Source: Leucobacter celer subsp. astrifaciens | GTDB taxonomy: Bacteria > Actinomycetota > Actinomycetes > Actinomycetales > Microbacteriaceae | Assembly (NCBI RefSeq): GCF_001273835.1 | Contig: NZ_JHEI01000150.1 | Coordinates: 1 to 64,000, forward strand | Direction of reading: 5' to 3' | Length of the DNA stretch: 64,000 nucleotides | In this document: one piece after another, positions 25,720 to 34,067 of the stretch | Layout: every line of letters starts with the position of its first letter | How positions within the stretch are numbered: the first letter of the stretch is position 1 | Notes under the pieces: model-generated | Told to the model about the DNA's origin: nothing | Database searches by the model: none | The model's input: only the letters and a program-made list of their open reading frames with translations | Position numbers and translations under genes: made by a program

Positions 25720-25776
25720 AATGACTCCTTGTAAGAGGGGGACGAAGGGCCGAGTTCGGCCCTGAACACTAGCTGG

Positions 25777-25793
25777 GTAAGGCTAGCCTAATG
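25777..25793 (-). promoter_or_regulatory. Iron box (DtxR/IdeR-type operator)
   Basis: On the minus strand the sequence reads TTAGGCTAGCCTTACCC, with the perfect core AGGCTAGCCT. It is close to the consensus TTAGGTTAGCCTAACCTAA. It lies about 60 bases upstream of the HtaA gene start, a position that would block transcription when iron-loaded regulator binds. Confidence 0.85.
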
Positions 25794-25794
25794 A

Positions 25795-26193
25795 TCATCA
25801 CATGTTTAATATCCGAGCGCATATCGATGTGCGCCCGGGGGTGGCGCGCGTGTCGGGGCCATCGGGACGAGCCGGAGTGCAGCGGCGTGTCACCGGGATC
25901 TCACCTGTCTCCCACCCCGAGGCGCACCCGTGAGACCGACTCGATCGTTCCAACCCGAGGCGTTCGGCACCGATGGATCAGGCGGTTTCGGACGGAGGGC
26001 TCAGCCTCGGACATCGGACTCCGGACCGAGGACGGGCGCGGCTCGGCCCGGTGCGCGAGAAGGCCGGGTGGGACGAGGGCGCGGAAGAGGTGGCGGACCG
26101 AGGCGCCGAACTCGGGCGATGGCCTCAGCCGGCGGGACGGGGCGTTGCTCGGGCTGCAGGGCTGCCGGGCTGCTGAGCCGCCGGGCTGCTGAG
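25795..26193. other. Non-coding stretch between divergent/convergent units
   Basis: About 400 bases without a recognisable gene. It contains only short open frames with no homology that I can recall. At 26164-26195 there are two exact copies of the 16-base unit GCCGGGCTGCTGAGCC. Nothing else is evident apart from the flanking iron box and hairpin. Confidence 0.6.
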
Positions 26194-26222
26194 CCGCCGG
26201 GAGCGCACTCGCCTCCCGCCGG
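26194..26222 (-). terminator. Hairpin downstream of the antiporter gene
   Basis: CCGCCGGGAG (26194-26203) and CTCCCGCCGG (26213-26222) pair at nine of ten positions with a nine-base loop, seven bases after the antiporter stop codon. Confidence 0.5.
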
Positions 26223-26228
26223 GCTCCC

Positions 26229-28037
26229 TCAGTGGTCGGCCGGGGGCGACAGCCGGGTCTCGTAGGCGTCGAGCGCGAGCTCGGCGGCGCGCAGCGCCTG
26301 GGAGCTGTAGCGCCCGATCGCACGCTCCTCGAGCAGCGCCTCCCGCTGCGCCTCGAGCGCGACGCGTGCGAGGCGCTGGTACATCTGGCCGGGAGTCTCG
26401 GGCCCCTGCACGTCGAGGGGTGCCGTGGGCGCCGCGGCGACGGCCATCGGGAGGAGCGCGCTGCGGGCGCTGGCCCGAGCCTTCCGCACCGCCGCCTCGG
26501 CGGCCGCCGCCGCTTGGGCCTGCTGCTCGGGATCTGCTCCCGCGGCCGAGCCGGTCTTCGCGGTCGCTTCCGGCTGCTCCGAGGCCGCGTCGGCGACCGC
26601 TTCGTCGATGGCGTCGTCGGCGGCTTCGGTGAGGTCCCTGCTGAGCGCGGTGAGCTCGGCCTTCTCGCCGCCGGATCCCGCGCCGTCCGGCCAGAGCCTG
26701 CGGATGAACGCGGGCAGCGTGAGGCCGTGCAGCAGCAGGGTGATGACCGCGACGGCGAACGCCGCGAGCACGATCTGGGGGCGATAGGGCACTGTCGTCG
26801 GGATGGACTGGGCCGCGGCCAGAGTGACCACGCCCCGCATGCCGCTCCAAGACAGCACGACGCCGTCCCGCCAGCCCAGCTGCTGCTCGCGCTCGTGCTC
26901 GAGGTCGGCCGCCGAACGCCGGGTGCGGATGTCGAGCCGGCGGAGTCGTTCGCGCATGCGGCCGTCGGTGCGCTCGGCCATCCCGGAGCTCTGCACTCGC
27001 TCGTTGAGCTGGGCATAGCCCTGGTTGCGGCGCTCGTACTGGCGGGCGACGCCGCGCATGCCGGCGATGAGCGGGGTCACGAAGGCCGCGCGGCAGACGA
27101 TCAGGAGCGCCACGAGGGCGAGAGACAGCAGTCCGATGTGCTCGAGCTTCAGCTCGCTCTCGCCCACCTGCTCGACGAGCGAGTGCAGCTGCAGGCCCAT
27201 CAGCAGGAAGACGCCGTTCTCGAGGATGAACTGCACGGTGCGCCAGTTGAGGCGCTCGTTCATGCGCGCCGAGGCGCTGAAGCGCCGAGATGCGTGGTGG
27301 CCGGTGTAGAGCCCCGTCACGACGACCGCGAGCACCCCCGACGCCTGCAGCTCCTCGGCCGGAACGAACGCGACGAAGGGCACGATGAACGAGACGATCG
27401 TGTCGTGCACCGGGCTGGTGAGCTTCGAACGGATCCACACCGTGATGACACCGATGATGAGCCCGACCGCGATCGCCACCGCGACGGAGAAGAAGAACGC
27501 TCCGGTGGCCGTGGAGAGCGCGAAGCTGCCGGCGGTCGCGGCGATCGCGGTCTTCAGCAGCACCAGCGAGGTGGCGTCGTTCACCAGACTCTCGCCCTCG
27601 AGGATCGACACCACCCGCTCGGGCATGCCGAGCCGTTTGCCGATGGAGGTCGCCGCCACCGCGTCGGTGGGACTGATGACGGCGCCGAGCGCGATCGCCG
27701 CCGGGAGCGGTATGGCCGGCACGATCCAGTGCACGAGGAAGCCCACGGCGACGGCCGAGATGATGACGAGCACCACCGAGAGGCCGATCACCGGTCGGAA
27801 GTTGCGGCGGAAATCGATGATCGGCACATTGACCGCCGCCGCGTAGAGCAAGGGCGGCAGCACGATCACCAGGATGATCTCCGGGTCGATCTCCACGAGG
27901 GGCACGAAGGGGAGATAGCCGATGCCGATGCCGAGCACCACGAGCAGCAGCGGCGCGGCGACGCGGATCTTGCTGCCCAGGATCGACGCGCCGACGAGGA
28001 GGATGACGGCTGCGACGGCGATGAGCTCGAGTTCCAT
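26229..28037 (-). CDS. CPA1-family Na+/H+ antiporter (NhaP type)
   Basis: A 602-residue membrane protein with about twelve hydrophobic segments in the first 420 residues, then a cytoplasmic tail. The family fingerprint is clear: PPLLYAAAVN, ALGAVISPTDAVAATSIGKRLGMPERVVSILEGESLVNDATSLVLL, where the Asp of ND is the ion-binding residue, and later SWSGMRGVVTLAAA. It should exchange protons for Na+ (or K+). The last 150 residues are Ala/Glu-rich and unusual in composition, perhaps regulatory. ATG 28037 is the natural start. It sits ten bases after the winged-helix gene stop, implying an operon. Confidence 0.92.
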   Translation of the reverse strand: MELELIAVAAVILLVGASILGSKIRVAAPLLLVVLGIGIGYLPFVPLVEIDPEIILVIVLPPLLYAAAVNVPIIDFRRNFRPVIGLSVVLVIISAVAVGFLVHWIVPAIPLPAAIALGAVISPTDAVAATSIGKRLGMPERVVSILEGESLVNDATSLVLLKTAIAATAGSFALSTATGAFFFSVAVAIAVGLIIGVITVWIRSKLTSPVHDTIVSFIVPFVAFVPAEELQASGVLAVVVTGLYTGHHASRRFSASARMNERLNWRTVQFILENGVFLLMGLQLHSLVEQVGESELKLEHIGLLSLALVALLIVCRAAFVTPLIAGMRGVARQYERRNQGYAQLNERVQSSGMAERTDGRMRERLRRLDIRTRRSAADLEHEREQQLGWRDGVVLSWSGMRGVVTLAAAQSIPTTVPYRPQIVLAAFAVAVITLLLHGLTLPAFIRRLWPDGAGSGGEKAELTALSRDLTEAADDAIDEAVADAASEQPEATAKTGSAAGADPEQQAQAAAAAEAAVRKARASARSALLPMAVAAAPTAPLDVQGPETPGQMYQRLARVALEAQREALLEERAIGRYSSQALRAAELALDAYETRLSPPADH

Positions 28038-28046
28038 GACCGTATC

Positions 28047-29255
28047 CTAGGGCTCTGCGTGATCCGCCTGCTCGATCGGGCCGGGCTTGAGCCCGTGGAA
28101 CGCCGACCATCTCGCGAGTTCTCCGGCGAGCGCGTCGGTGTCGATCCGCGCGCCTGGAAGCGGTGCGACCTCGATCCCTCCGCTCTTCCGGGTGATCTTC
28201 TTCCACGTGCCCACGACGCGGCCCCGGTGCACCACGGTCGCGAGGAACATGCCGTTGCGGCCGGGAACGATGCGCTCGAAGTGCGCGGGGTCGCGCTGCG
28301 GGTCGCGCAGGGTGTAGCCGAGCAAATGCTCGTCGAAGGAGGGGAGCAGCAGCCAGTCGGGCACCGCGACGGATGCGCCGAGCAGCTCGGCCGGCACCCA
28401 CAGCGCTCCGGCGGCACCCGGCGTCTCGGCGAGCTGCACTCGCTCCAGCCGGCCCTCCTCGGTCGCGGTCTGGAGCCCGCGCTTGGCGTCGGAGGCGGTG
28501 ATGCCGGCCCACCAGGCAAGGTCTTTCGCGCGCACGGGGCCGCGCGCGGCGGCGTAGCGGGCGGCGAGTTCGGCCAGCGGGTCGTCCGGGGTGCGCGGAT
28601 TCCGGATCCAGCCCTCCGCGAGCACGAGGCGGGGCTCGACCGCACCGTCGGTCGGGCCGAAGGTCGCGAGGCCGTTCTGGCACAGCCACCAGATGAGGTG
28701 GTACCGCCAGTTGCTCTGCCACTCGATGCCCGCCTCGGTCCAGACGGCCGAGAGCTCGTCCCGGCCCAGGCCCTCGCTGCCGCGGAGCGCCTGCAGCGAG
28801 ACGTCGACCAGCCGTTCGAGCACCTCGTCGCTCATGCCGAGGAACTCGCGGCGCTTCGCGGCCCCGGCGAGCGGCCTGGTGCCGGCCACCGATTGCATCC
28901 AGCCGATGTCCTCCGCGGGGACCACGTGGATCGTACCCCGCATCGGCCACGTGCGCACCACCCGGCCCTCGTTGAAGGCCGCCGTCACGTCGGCGAGCGT
29001 CACCTCGCCTCCGGCGAGGCTCGCCGCGCGCACGCCGAGCGCCCACCGGGAGGATCGCCAGTCCTGGCCCTGCAACGCGAGCATGTAGCGCGCGACCGCG
29101 GCGACGCGGTCGGATCCCGAACCGCTCGCGGCCCCCGTGCCGGCGCCGGCACCCGTGACGCCCGGAGAACCTGCTCCGACCGGCCCGTCGTCGGTCAACC
29201 CGAGGGCGCGCATCCGCAGCGCCAGCAGATCTTCGGAGGCGATGGTCTCGGTCAT
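28047..29255 (-). CDS. Winged-helix DNA-binding domain protein (HTH_42 family)
   Basis: A 402-residue protein of the HTH_42 family, the group that includes YcaQ-like DNA glycosylases. Family features seen are RYMLALQGQDWRSSRWALGVRA, VRTWPMRGTIHVVPAEDIGWM, AKDLAWWAGITASDAKRGL and, at the C-terminus, VVHRGRVVGTWKK. It may repair DNA or act as a regulator; this group is rarely tested. A low-complexity Gly/Ala/Ser insert at about residues 26-48 is not conserved in the family. The gene is followed closely by the antiporter. Confidence 0.82.
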   Translation of the reverse strand: MTETIASEDLLALRMRALGLTDDGPVGAGSPGVTGAGAGTGAASGSGSDRVAAVARYMLALQGQDWRSSRWALGVRAASLAGGEVTLADVTAAFNEGRVVRTWPMRGTIHVVPAEDIGWMQSVAGTRPLAGAAKRREFLGMSDEVLERLVDVSLQALRGSEGLGRDELSAVWTEAGIEWQSNWRYHLIWWLCQNGLATFGPTDGAVEPRLVLAEGWIRNPRTPDDPLAELAARYAAARGPVRAKDLAWWAGITASDAKRGLQTATEEGRLERVQLAETPGAAGALWVPAELLGASVAVPDWLLLPSFDEHLLGYTLRDPQRDPAHFERIVPGRNGMFLATVVHRGRVVGTWKKITRKSGGIEVAPLPGARIDTDALAGELARWSAFHGLKPGPIEQADHAEP

Positions 29256-29294
29256 GGGGTCAGTGTAGACCGGGCCTCGGACACCCTCCCCGCC

Positions 29295-30377
29295 TCAGAA
29301 CCGCGCGCGGCGGTACTGCGGCGGCACGAGCTCCTCGGCCGAGGGCGCCCGCAGCTCGTGCGCCCAGCGGATCGGCAGGTGCGGATCGGCGAGCAGCGCC
29401 CGGCCGAGCGAGACGACGTCGGCCTGACCGGAGGCGAGGATCCCCTCGGCCTGCGCCGCCGAGGTGATGAGCCCGACCGCGCTGACGGGCAGCGGGCCAC
29501 GACCCACCCGCTCCGCGAGCGAGACCTGGTACGAGGGGCCGACGGGGATCTTCGCGTCGGTCGTGTTGCCGCCGGAGGACACGTCGATGAGATCGGCGCC
29601 GTCCTCGGCGAGCCACTCCGACACCGCGGCGGCCTCTGCGACGCCGAAGCCGCCGTCCGACCACTCCGTCGCCGAGATGCGCACCACGATCGGCAGCGCG
29701 GCGTGCCGATCCCGGATCGCGCGCACGATCTCGCGCAGCAGGCGCGCGCGGCCCGCGAGCTCACCGCCGTACGCGTCGTCGCGCAGGTTGGAGAGCGGGG
29801 AGAGGAACTCGTGGACGAGATATCCGTGGGCGGCGTGCACCTCGACCACGTCGACCCCCGCGGCGACCGCCCGGTCGGCCGCGTCGGCGAAGGCGAGCAC
29901 CACCCGCGCGATCCCCTCCGCATCCAGCGCGCGCGGTGTCGCGAGTTCGCCGAACGGGATCGCGGACGGCGCCACGGTCTCCCAGCCGCCCGCCTCGCCC
30001 GGCACCGATCCCTCGGGGAATCCGGGCAGCCACGGATAGGTGGAGGCCTTGCGGCCGGCGTGGGCCAGCTGCACGCCGAAGCGGGCGCCGTGCCCGTGCA
30101 CGATTCCGGCGAGGCGCGCGAACGCGGCGGCCTGATCCTCGTTCCACAGGCCGAGATCGCGGGGCGAGATACGTCCTTCCGGCACGACCGCCGTCGCCTC
30201 GGCCATCACGAGGCCCGCGCCGCCGCGGGCGAGACCGCCCAGGTGCTGCACATGCCAGTCGCGGGGGATCCCGTCCTCCTCGGACACCGAGTACTGGCAC
30301 ATGGGGGCGACCCACAGGCGGTTGCGCAATTCGACGTCTCGGAGGATGATCGGGCGGAAGAGATGCGGGTCGGCCAT
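29295..30377 (-). CDS. NADH:flavin oxidoreductase, old-yellow-enzyme family (YqjM-like)
   Basis: A 360-residue FMN enzyme reducing activated C=C bonds with NAD(P)H. It has the YqjM-class signature APMCQYS with the redox-sensing Cys, HAGRKAS, the catalytic VEVHAAHGYLVHEFLSPLSN and YGG. Substrate-pocket and phosphate-site segments are VVRISATEW and GRALLADPH. ATG 30377 was chosen because it begins the conserved DPHLFRPIILRDVELRNR; upstream in-frame codons lack similarity. The gene stands alone and is divergent from the ABC exporter. Physiological substrate unknown; such enzymes often detoxify electrophiles. Confidence 0.93.
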   Translation of the reverse strand: MADPHLFRPIILRDVELRNRLWVAPMCQYSVSEEDGIPRDWHVQHLGGLARGGAGLVMAEATAVVPEGRISPRDLGLWNEDQAAAFARLAGIVHGHGARFGVQLAHAGRKASTYPWLPGFPEGSVPGEAGGWETVAPSAIPFGELATPRALDAEGIARVVLAFADAADRAVAAGVDVVEVHAAHGYLVHEFLSPLSNLRDDAYGGELAGRARLLREIVRAIRDRHAALPIVVRISATEWSDGGFGVAEAAAVSEWLAEDGADLIDVSSGGNTTDAKIPVGPSYQVSLAERVGRGPLPVSAVGLITSAAQAEGILASGQADVVSLGRALLADPHLPIRWAHELRAPSAEELVPPQYRRARF

Positions 30378-30508
30378 GGCTGGCGAGTCTACTCCTCGGG
30401 GGTGCTGGGAAGAATCTCCGCCGCCGAACGTTGCACCCCGTGACGACATCCCGTCGACCGCCCGCAGTCGGCCCACCCGGCACGACGTCCCACTGGAGGC
30501 ACCGCCCG

Positions 30509-32350
30509 TTGACCACGCTCCTGCGCATCCTGAGGTTCACCCGATCCCTCACCCCCTATTACATCGGCATCATGATCGCCGCCGCGGTCGTGACGGCCGC
30601 GGGCCTCGCCGTGCCGTTCATCACCGGCCGCGCCACCGATGTGATCGTGAGTGCGGCTGGGGCATCGGTCTCGGGCGAGAGCGCGGTGGCGGATGTCGCC
30701 GGTGACGCGATCCGCATCGTCGTGCTGCTCGCGATCGCGCTGCTGGCGGTGAGCCTGGTCGAGGCCGGCATCGGCAACGTGGGCGGCTACTGGGGCGACG
30801 TGATGAGCGCGAAGATGCGCACGATCCTCTCGACGCGGTACTTCGAACAGCTGCTGGCGCTGCCGCAGCGCTACTACGACAACGAGCTCACCGGCACGAT
30901 CGTCGCGCGGCTCAACCGCTCGATCTCCGAGATCACGAACTTCATGAAGACGTTCTCGAACATGTTCGTGACGCTGCTGCTGACCACGATCTCGGTGCTG
31001 GTCATCAGCGCCTGGTACTACTGGCCGCTCGCGGTGCTGCTGATCATCGCCTACCCCGTCTACCTGTGGCTGACCGCGCTGACGAGCCGCAGGTGGCAGC
31101 GCCTCGAGGGGGAGAAGAACGAGCACGTCGACATCGCCTCGGGCCGCTTCGCCGAGGTGGTGGGGCAGATGCGCGTGGTCAAGTCGTTCGTGCGCGAGCG
31201 CAGCGAGCTCGACGCGTTCAACCGCCGCTTCGCGAGCACCGAGCACCTCACCGCGCAGCAGTCGCGCCACTGGCACACGATGGACGCCCTGCGCCAGGGG
31301 GTGCTGCACGCGATCTTCTTCGTGCTGTACGCGATCATCTTCGTGCGCACGGTCACCGGGCACTTCACGCCGGGCGAGATGGTCATGCTGATCCAGCTCA
31401 TGGCCATGGCCAGGCAGCCGGTCATGAGCCTCAGCTGGGTGGTCGACACCGCGCAGCGCGCGATCGCGGGATCGAAGTCGTACTTCGAGGTGATGGATCT
31501 CGACCCGATGCGGGTCGACGGCGGCGGGGCGCGTCCACGGGAGCCGCAGGCCTGGGTCAAGCCCGAGGTCGAGGGCGACCCGGATCGGCCGGCGGTCTCG
31601 TTCCGCGACGTGCGCTTCGGCTACGACGACGATGACGACGTGCTCGCGGGCATCTCCTTCGACGTCGCACCGGGGGAGCGGATCGCGTTCGTCGGCGAGT
31701 CGGGCGGCGGCAAGACCACGATCACGAGCCTGCTGATGGGGCTGTACGGTGTGCGATCGGGCCGTATCGAGGTGGCGGGTGCGGGCGAGGATCTGGACGA
31801 GCTGCGCAGCAGCGTCGGCGTCGTGTTCCAGGAGCCGAACCTGTTCTCGGGCACGATCGCCGAGAACATCGCGTACGGGCGCCCGGAGGCGACGCGCGAG
31901 GAGATCGAGGCCGTGGCTCGGCGGGCCGCCGTTGACTCGTTCGTGAGCCGCTTCCCGAACGGCTACGACACCGTGATCGGCGAGCGCGGCGTGAAGCTGT
32001 CGGGCGGGCAGAAGCAGCGGATCGCGGTGGCGCGCGCCATGTTGAAGGATGCGCCGATCCTCGTGCTCGATGAGGCGACCTCGGCGCTCGACACGAAGTC
32101 GGAGCGCTTGGTGCAGGCTGGCCTCGAGGATCTGATGCAGGGCCGCACGAGCTTCATCATCGCGCACCGGCTGTCCACGATCGCCGAGGTGGATCGCATC
32201 GTGACGCTGCGCGACGGCCGCATCGAGGAGATCGGCGCCCCGGCCGAGCTCGCTGCGTCGGGCGGGATCTACGCGGAGCTGCTCGAACTGCAGCACTCGA
32301 CCTCGAAGGCCGATCGCAAGCGGATGCGGGAGTTCGAGGTGGTGGGGTAG
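30509..32350 (+). CDS. ABC exporter: fused transmembrane and ATPase domains
   Basis: An ABC exporter half-transporter of about 613 residues, with six membrane segments in the first 310 residues and a C-terminal ATPase. The ATPase has Walker A GESGGGKTT, Q-loop VFQEPNLFSGTIAENI, signature LSGGQKQR and Walker B ILVLDEATSALD, then the His in IIAHRLST. It may homodimerise to export lipids, drugs or peptides. I chose TTG 30509 because GGAGG lies nine bases before it; GTG 30440 is an alternative giving 23 more residues without a ribosome-binding site. A heptamer array begins four bases after the stop codon. Confidence 0.88.
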   Translation: MTTLLRILRFTRSLTPYYIGIMIAAAVVTAAGLAVPFITGRATDVIVSAAGASVSGESAVADVAGDAIRIVVLLAIALLAVSLVEAGIGNVGGYWGDVMSAKMRTILSTRYFEQLLALPQRYYDNELTGTIVARLNRSISEITNFMKTFSNMFVTLLLTTISVLVISAWYYWPLAVLLIIAYPVYLWLTALTSRRWQRLEGEKNEHVDIASGRFAEVVGQMRVVKSFVRERSELDAFNRRFASTEHLTAQQSRHWHTMDALRQGVLHAIFFVLYAIIFVRTVTGHFTPGEMVMLIQLMAMARQPVMSLSWVVDTAQRAIAGSKSYFEVMDLDPMRVDGGGARPREPQAWVKPEVEGDPDRPAVSFRDVRFGYDDDDDVLAGISFDVAPGERIAFVGESGGGKTTITSLLMGLYGVRSGRIEVAGAGEDLDELRSSVGVVFQEPNLFSGTIAENIAYGRPEATREEIEAVARRAAVDSFVSRFPNGYDTVIGERGVKLSGGQKQRIAVARAMLKDAPILVLDEATSALDTKSERLVQAGLEDLMQGRTSFIIAHRLSTIAEVDRIVTLRDGRIEEIGAPAELAASGGIYAELLELQHSTSKADRKRMREFEVVG

Positions 32351-32353
32351 GGC

Positions 32354-32458
32354 CCTGCTTCCTGCTTCCTGCTTCCTGCTTCCTGCTTCCTGCTTCCTGC
32401 TTCCTGCTTCCTGCTTCCTGCTTCCTGCTTCCTGCTTCCTGCTTCCTGCTTCCTGCTT
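32354..32458. repeat. Fifteen perfect tandem copies of a 7-base unit (CCTGCTT)
   Basis: The 105-base run consists of exactly fifteen uninterrupted CCTGCTT units. Because seven is not a multiple of three, changing the copy number would shift any reading frame through it. It directly follows the ABC exporter stop and precedes a nested inverted repeat. Confidence 0.97.
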
Positions 32459-32470
32459 CTCCACCACTCA

Positions 32471-32539
32471 TGCAGGAGAAAGCCGTTCGCACAGGGAGGA
32501 ACTCGCGGATTCCTCCTGCACGACTGCTTTTCTCCTGCA
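32471..32539. repeat. Nested inverted repeat after the heptamer array
   Basis: TGCAGGAGAAA (32471-32481) pairs with TTTCTCCTGCA (32529-32539). Inside it GAGGAA (32496-32501) pairs with TTCCTC (32510-32515). Together they could form a branched hairpin, perhaps a terminator for the exporter gene. The remaining bases to 32634 hold the probable DUF2130 promoter, which I cannot define. Confidence 0.55.
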
Positions 32540-32634
32540 CGGGTGGCGCGGGATCGGCGCCGGATCCGTGAATGTCGGCGGTCTGTGCCAGGGTTGAAGG
32601 GTCGCACCGACCGCGAGACCCGAAGGAGGCCCCG

Positions 32635-34050
32635 ATGCACGAGATCAAGTGCCCGCACTGCGGGAGAGCGTTCACCGTCGACGAGGCGGGCTACGCCGAC
32701 ATCCTCAAGCAGGTCCGCGACCGGGAGTTCGAGCAGCAGCTGCACGAGCGGCTCGAATTGGCGGAGCAGGACAAGCGGAACGCGCTCGAGCTCGCGAAGA
32801 CCGCCGCCGCGGCTGAGCTGCAGCGGGCGGCCGCTGACAAGGACGCCGAGATCCGGAGCCTGCAGTCGAAGCTCGAGGCGGGCGAGACCGAGCAGCGGCT
32901 CGCCGTGGCCGAGGCGCTCGGTGCGGTGGAGAAGCAGCGCGATGCGCTGGTGAACGAGCTTGAGCAGGCGAAGCGGGAGAAACAGGCGGCCGTGGAGCTG
33001 GCCGAGGCGAAGCTCGTCGCCGAGCTGCAGCAGGCTGCCGCGGCGAAGGACTCGCAGATCCAGGAGCTGCGGGCGCAGCTCGAAGCCGTCGGACTCTCTC
33101 AGAAGCTGGCGATCACCGAGGCGGTCAGCACGGTCGAGAAGCAGCGCGACGAGCTGAAGAGCGGGCTGGAGCGGGCGGAGCTCGAGAAGCAGCTCGCCGA
33201 GAAGTCGCTGAGGGAGCGGTACGAGATGCAGATCCGGGATCGCGATGAGGCGATCGAGCGGCTCCGCGATATGAAGGCCCGCCTGTCGACGAAGATGGTC
33301 GGCGAGACCCTGGAGCAGCACTGCGAGACGACGTTCAACCAGATCCGGGCGACGGCGTTTCCCAACGCGTACTTCGAGAAGGACAACGACGCGCGCACCG
33401 GCAGCAAGGGCGACTACATCTTCAAGGACCTCGACCTCAGCGGCATCGAGATCGTCTCGATCATGTTCGAGATGAAGAACGAGGCCGACGGCACCGCGAC
33501 GAAGCACAAGAACGAGGACTTCCTGAGGGAGCTCGACAAGGATCGCCGTGAGAAGGGGTGCGAGTACGCGGTGCTCGTGTCGCTGCTCGAACCCGAGAGC
33601 GAGCTCTACAACAGCGGGATCGTCGACGTCTCGCATCGATACCCCAAGATGTACGTGATCCGCCCGCAGTTCTTCATCCCGCTGATCACGCTGCTGCGCA
33701 ACGCAGCGCTGAACGCGCTGAAGTACAAGGCCGAGCTCGAGCAGGTGAAGTCTCAGAACATCGACATCACGAACTTCGAGAGCGAGCTCGACTCCTTCAA
33801 GGACGCGTTCGGCCGCAACTACGATCTCGCCTCGCGCCAGTTCCAGGAGGCGATCAAGCGCATCGACACGTCGATCGCCGAGATGCAGAAGGTGAAGGAC
33901 AACCTGCTGAAATCGGAGAACAACCTGCGGCTCGCGAACGACAAGGCGCAGGGCGTCTCGATCAAGAAGCTGACGCGGGGCAACCCGACGATGCAGGCGA
34001 AGTTCGCCGAGCTCGAGAGCGGTACCGACTCGAGCGCCGACGCTCGGTGA
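32635..34050 (+). CDS. DUF2130 coiled-coil protein
   Basis: A 471-residue protein of unknown function. The N-terminus has a zinc-ribbon-like CPHCGRAF (residues 5-12). A coiled coil of about 200 residues follows, with heptad Glu/Lys/Ala/Leu content (EKQRDALVNELEQAKREKQ). The DUF2130 domain begins near RLRDMKARLSTKMVGETLEQH and contains the conserved YFEKDNDARTGSKGDYIF and FEMKNEADGT, a pattern resembling restriction-endonuclease-like folds (D...E.K). ATG 32635 follows GAAGGAGG. A nuclease role is suggested only by that pattern. The DUF3516 helicase gene starts 17 bases downstream, so the two are probably one operon. Confidence 0.87.
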   Translation: MHEIKCPHCGRAFTVDEAGYADILKQVRDREFEQQLHERLELAEQDKRNALELAKTAAAAELQRAAADKDAEIRSLQSKLEAGETEQRLAVAEALGAVEKQRDALVNELEQAKREKQAAVELAEAKLVAELQQAAAAKDSQIQELRAQLEAVGLSQKLAITEAVSTVEKQRDELKSGLERAELEKQLAEKSLRERYEMQIRDRDEAIERLRDMKARLSTKMVGETLEQHCETTFNQIRATAFPNAYFEKDNDARTGSKGDYIFKDLDLSGIEIVSIMFEMKNEADGTATKHKNEDFLRELDKDRREKGCEYAVLVSLLEPESELYNSGIVDVSHRYPKMYVIRPQFFIPLITLLRNAALNALKYKAELEQVKSQNIDITNFESELDSFKDAFGRNYDLASRQFQEAIKRIDTSIAEMQKVKDNLLKSENNLRLANDKAQGVSIKKLTRGNPTMQAKFAELESGTDSSADAR

Positions 34051-34067
34051 AGCAGGAGAGCATACGC

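Noticed and set aside
25791..26192. Short open frames upstream of the HtaA gene.
   Set aside because: They are Arg/Gly-rich, lack ribosome-binding sites and resemble no family; the segment is better treated as non-coding.
26232..30443. A roughly 1,400-codon open frame on the plus strand spanning three minus-strand genes.
   Set aside because: Its translation is low-complexity Arg/His/Glu-rich with no domain, while the minus strand encodes complete antiporter, winged-helix and flavin enzyme families.
32354..32458. The heptamer array considered as a CRISPR array or protein-coding repeat (QEAGSRK).
   Set aside because: There are no spacers, the unit is only 7 bases, and no start codon or ribosome-binding site leads into a frame through it.
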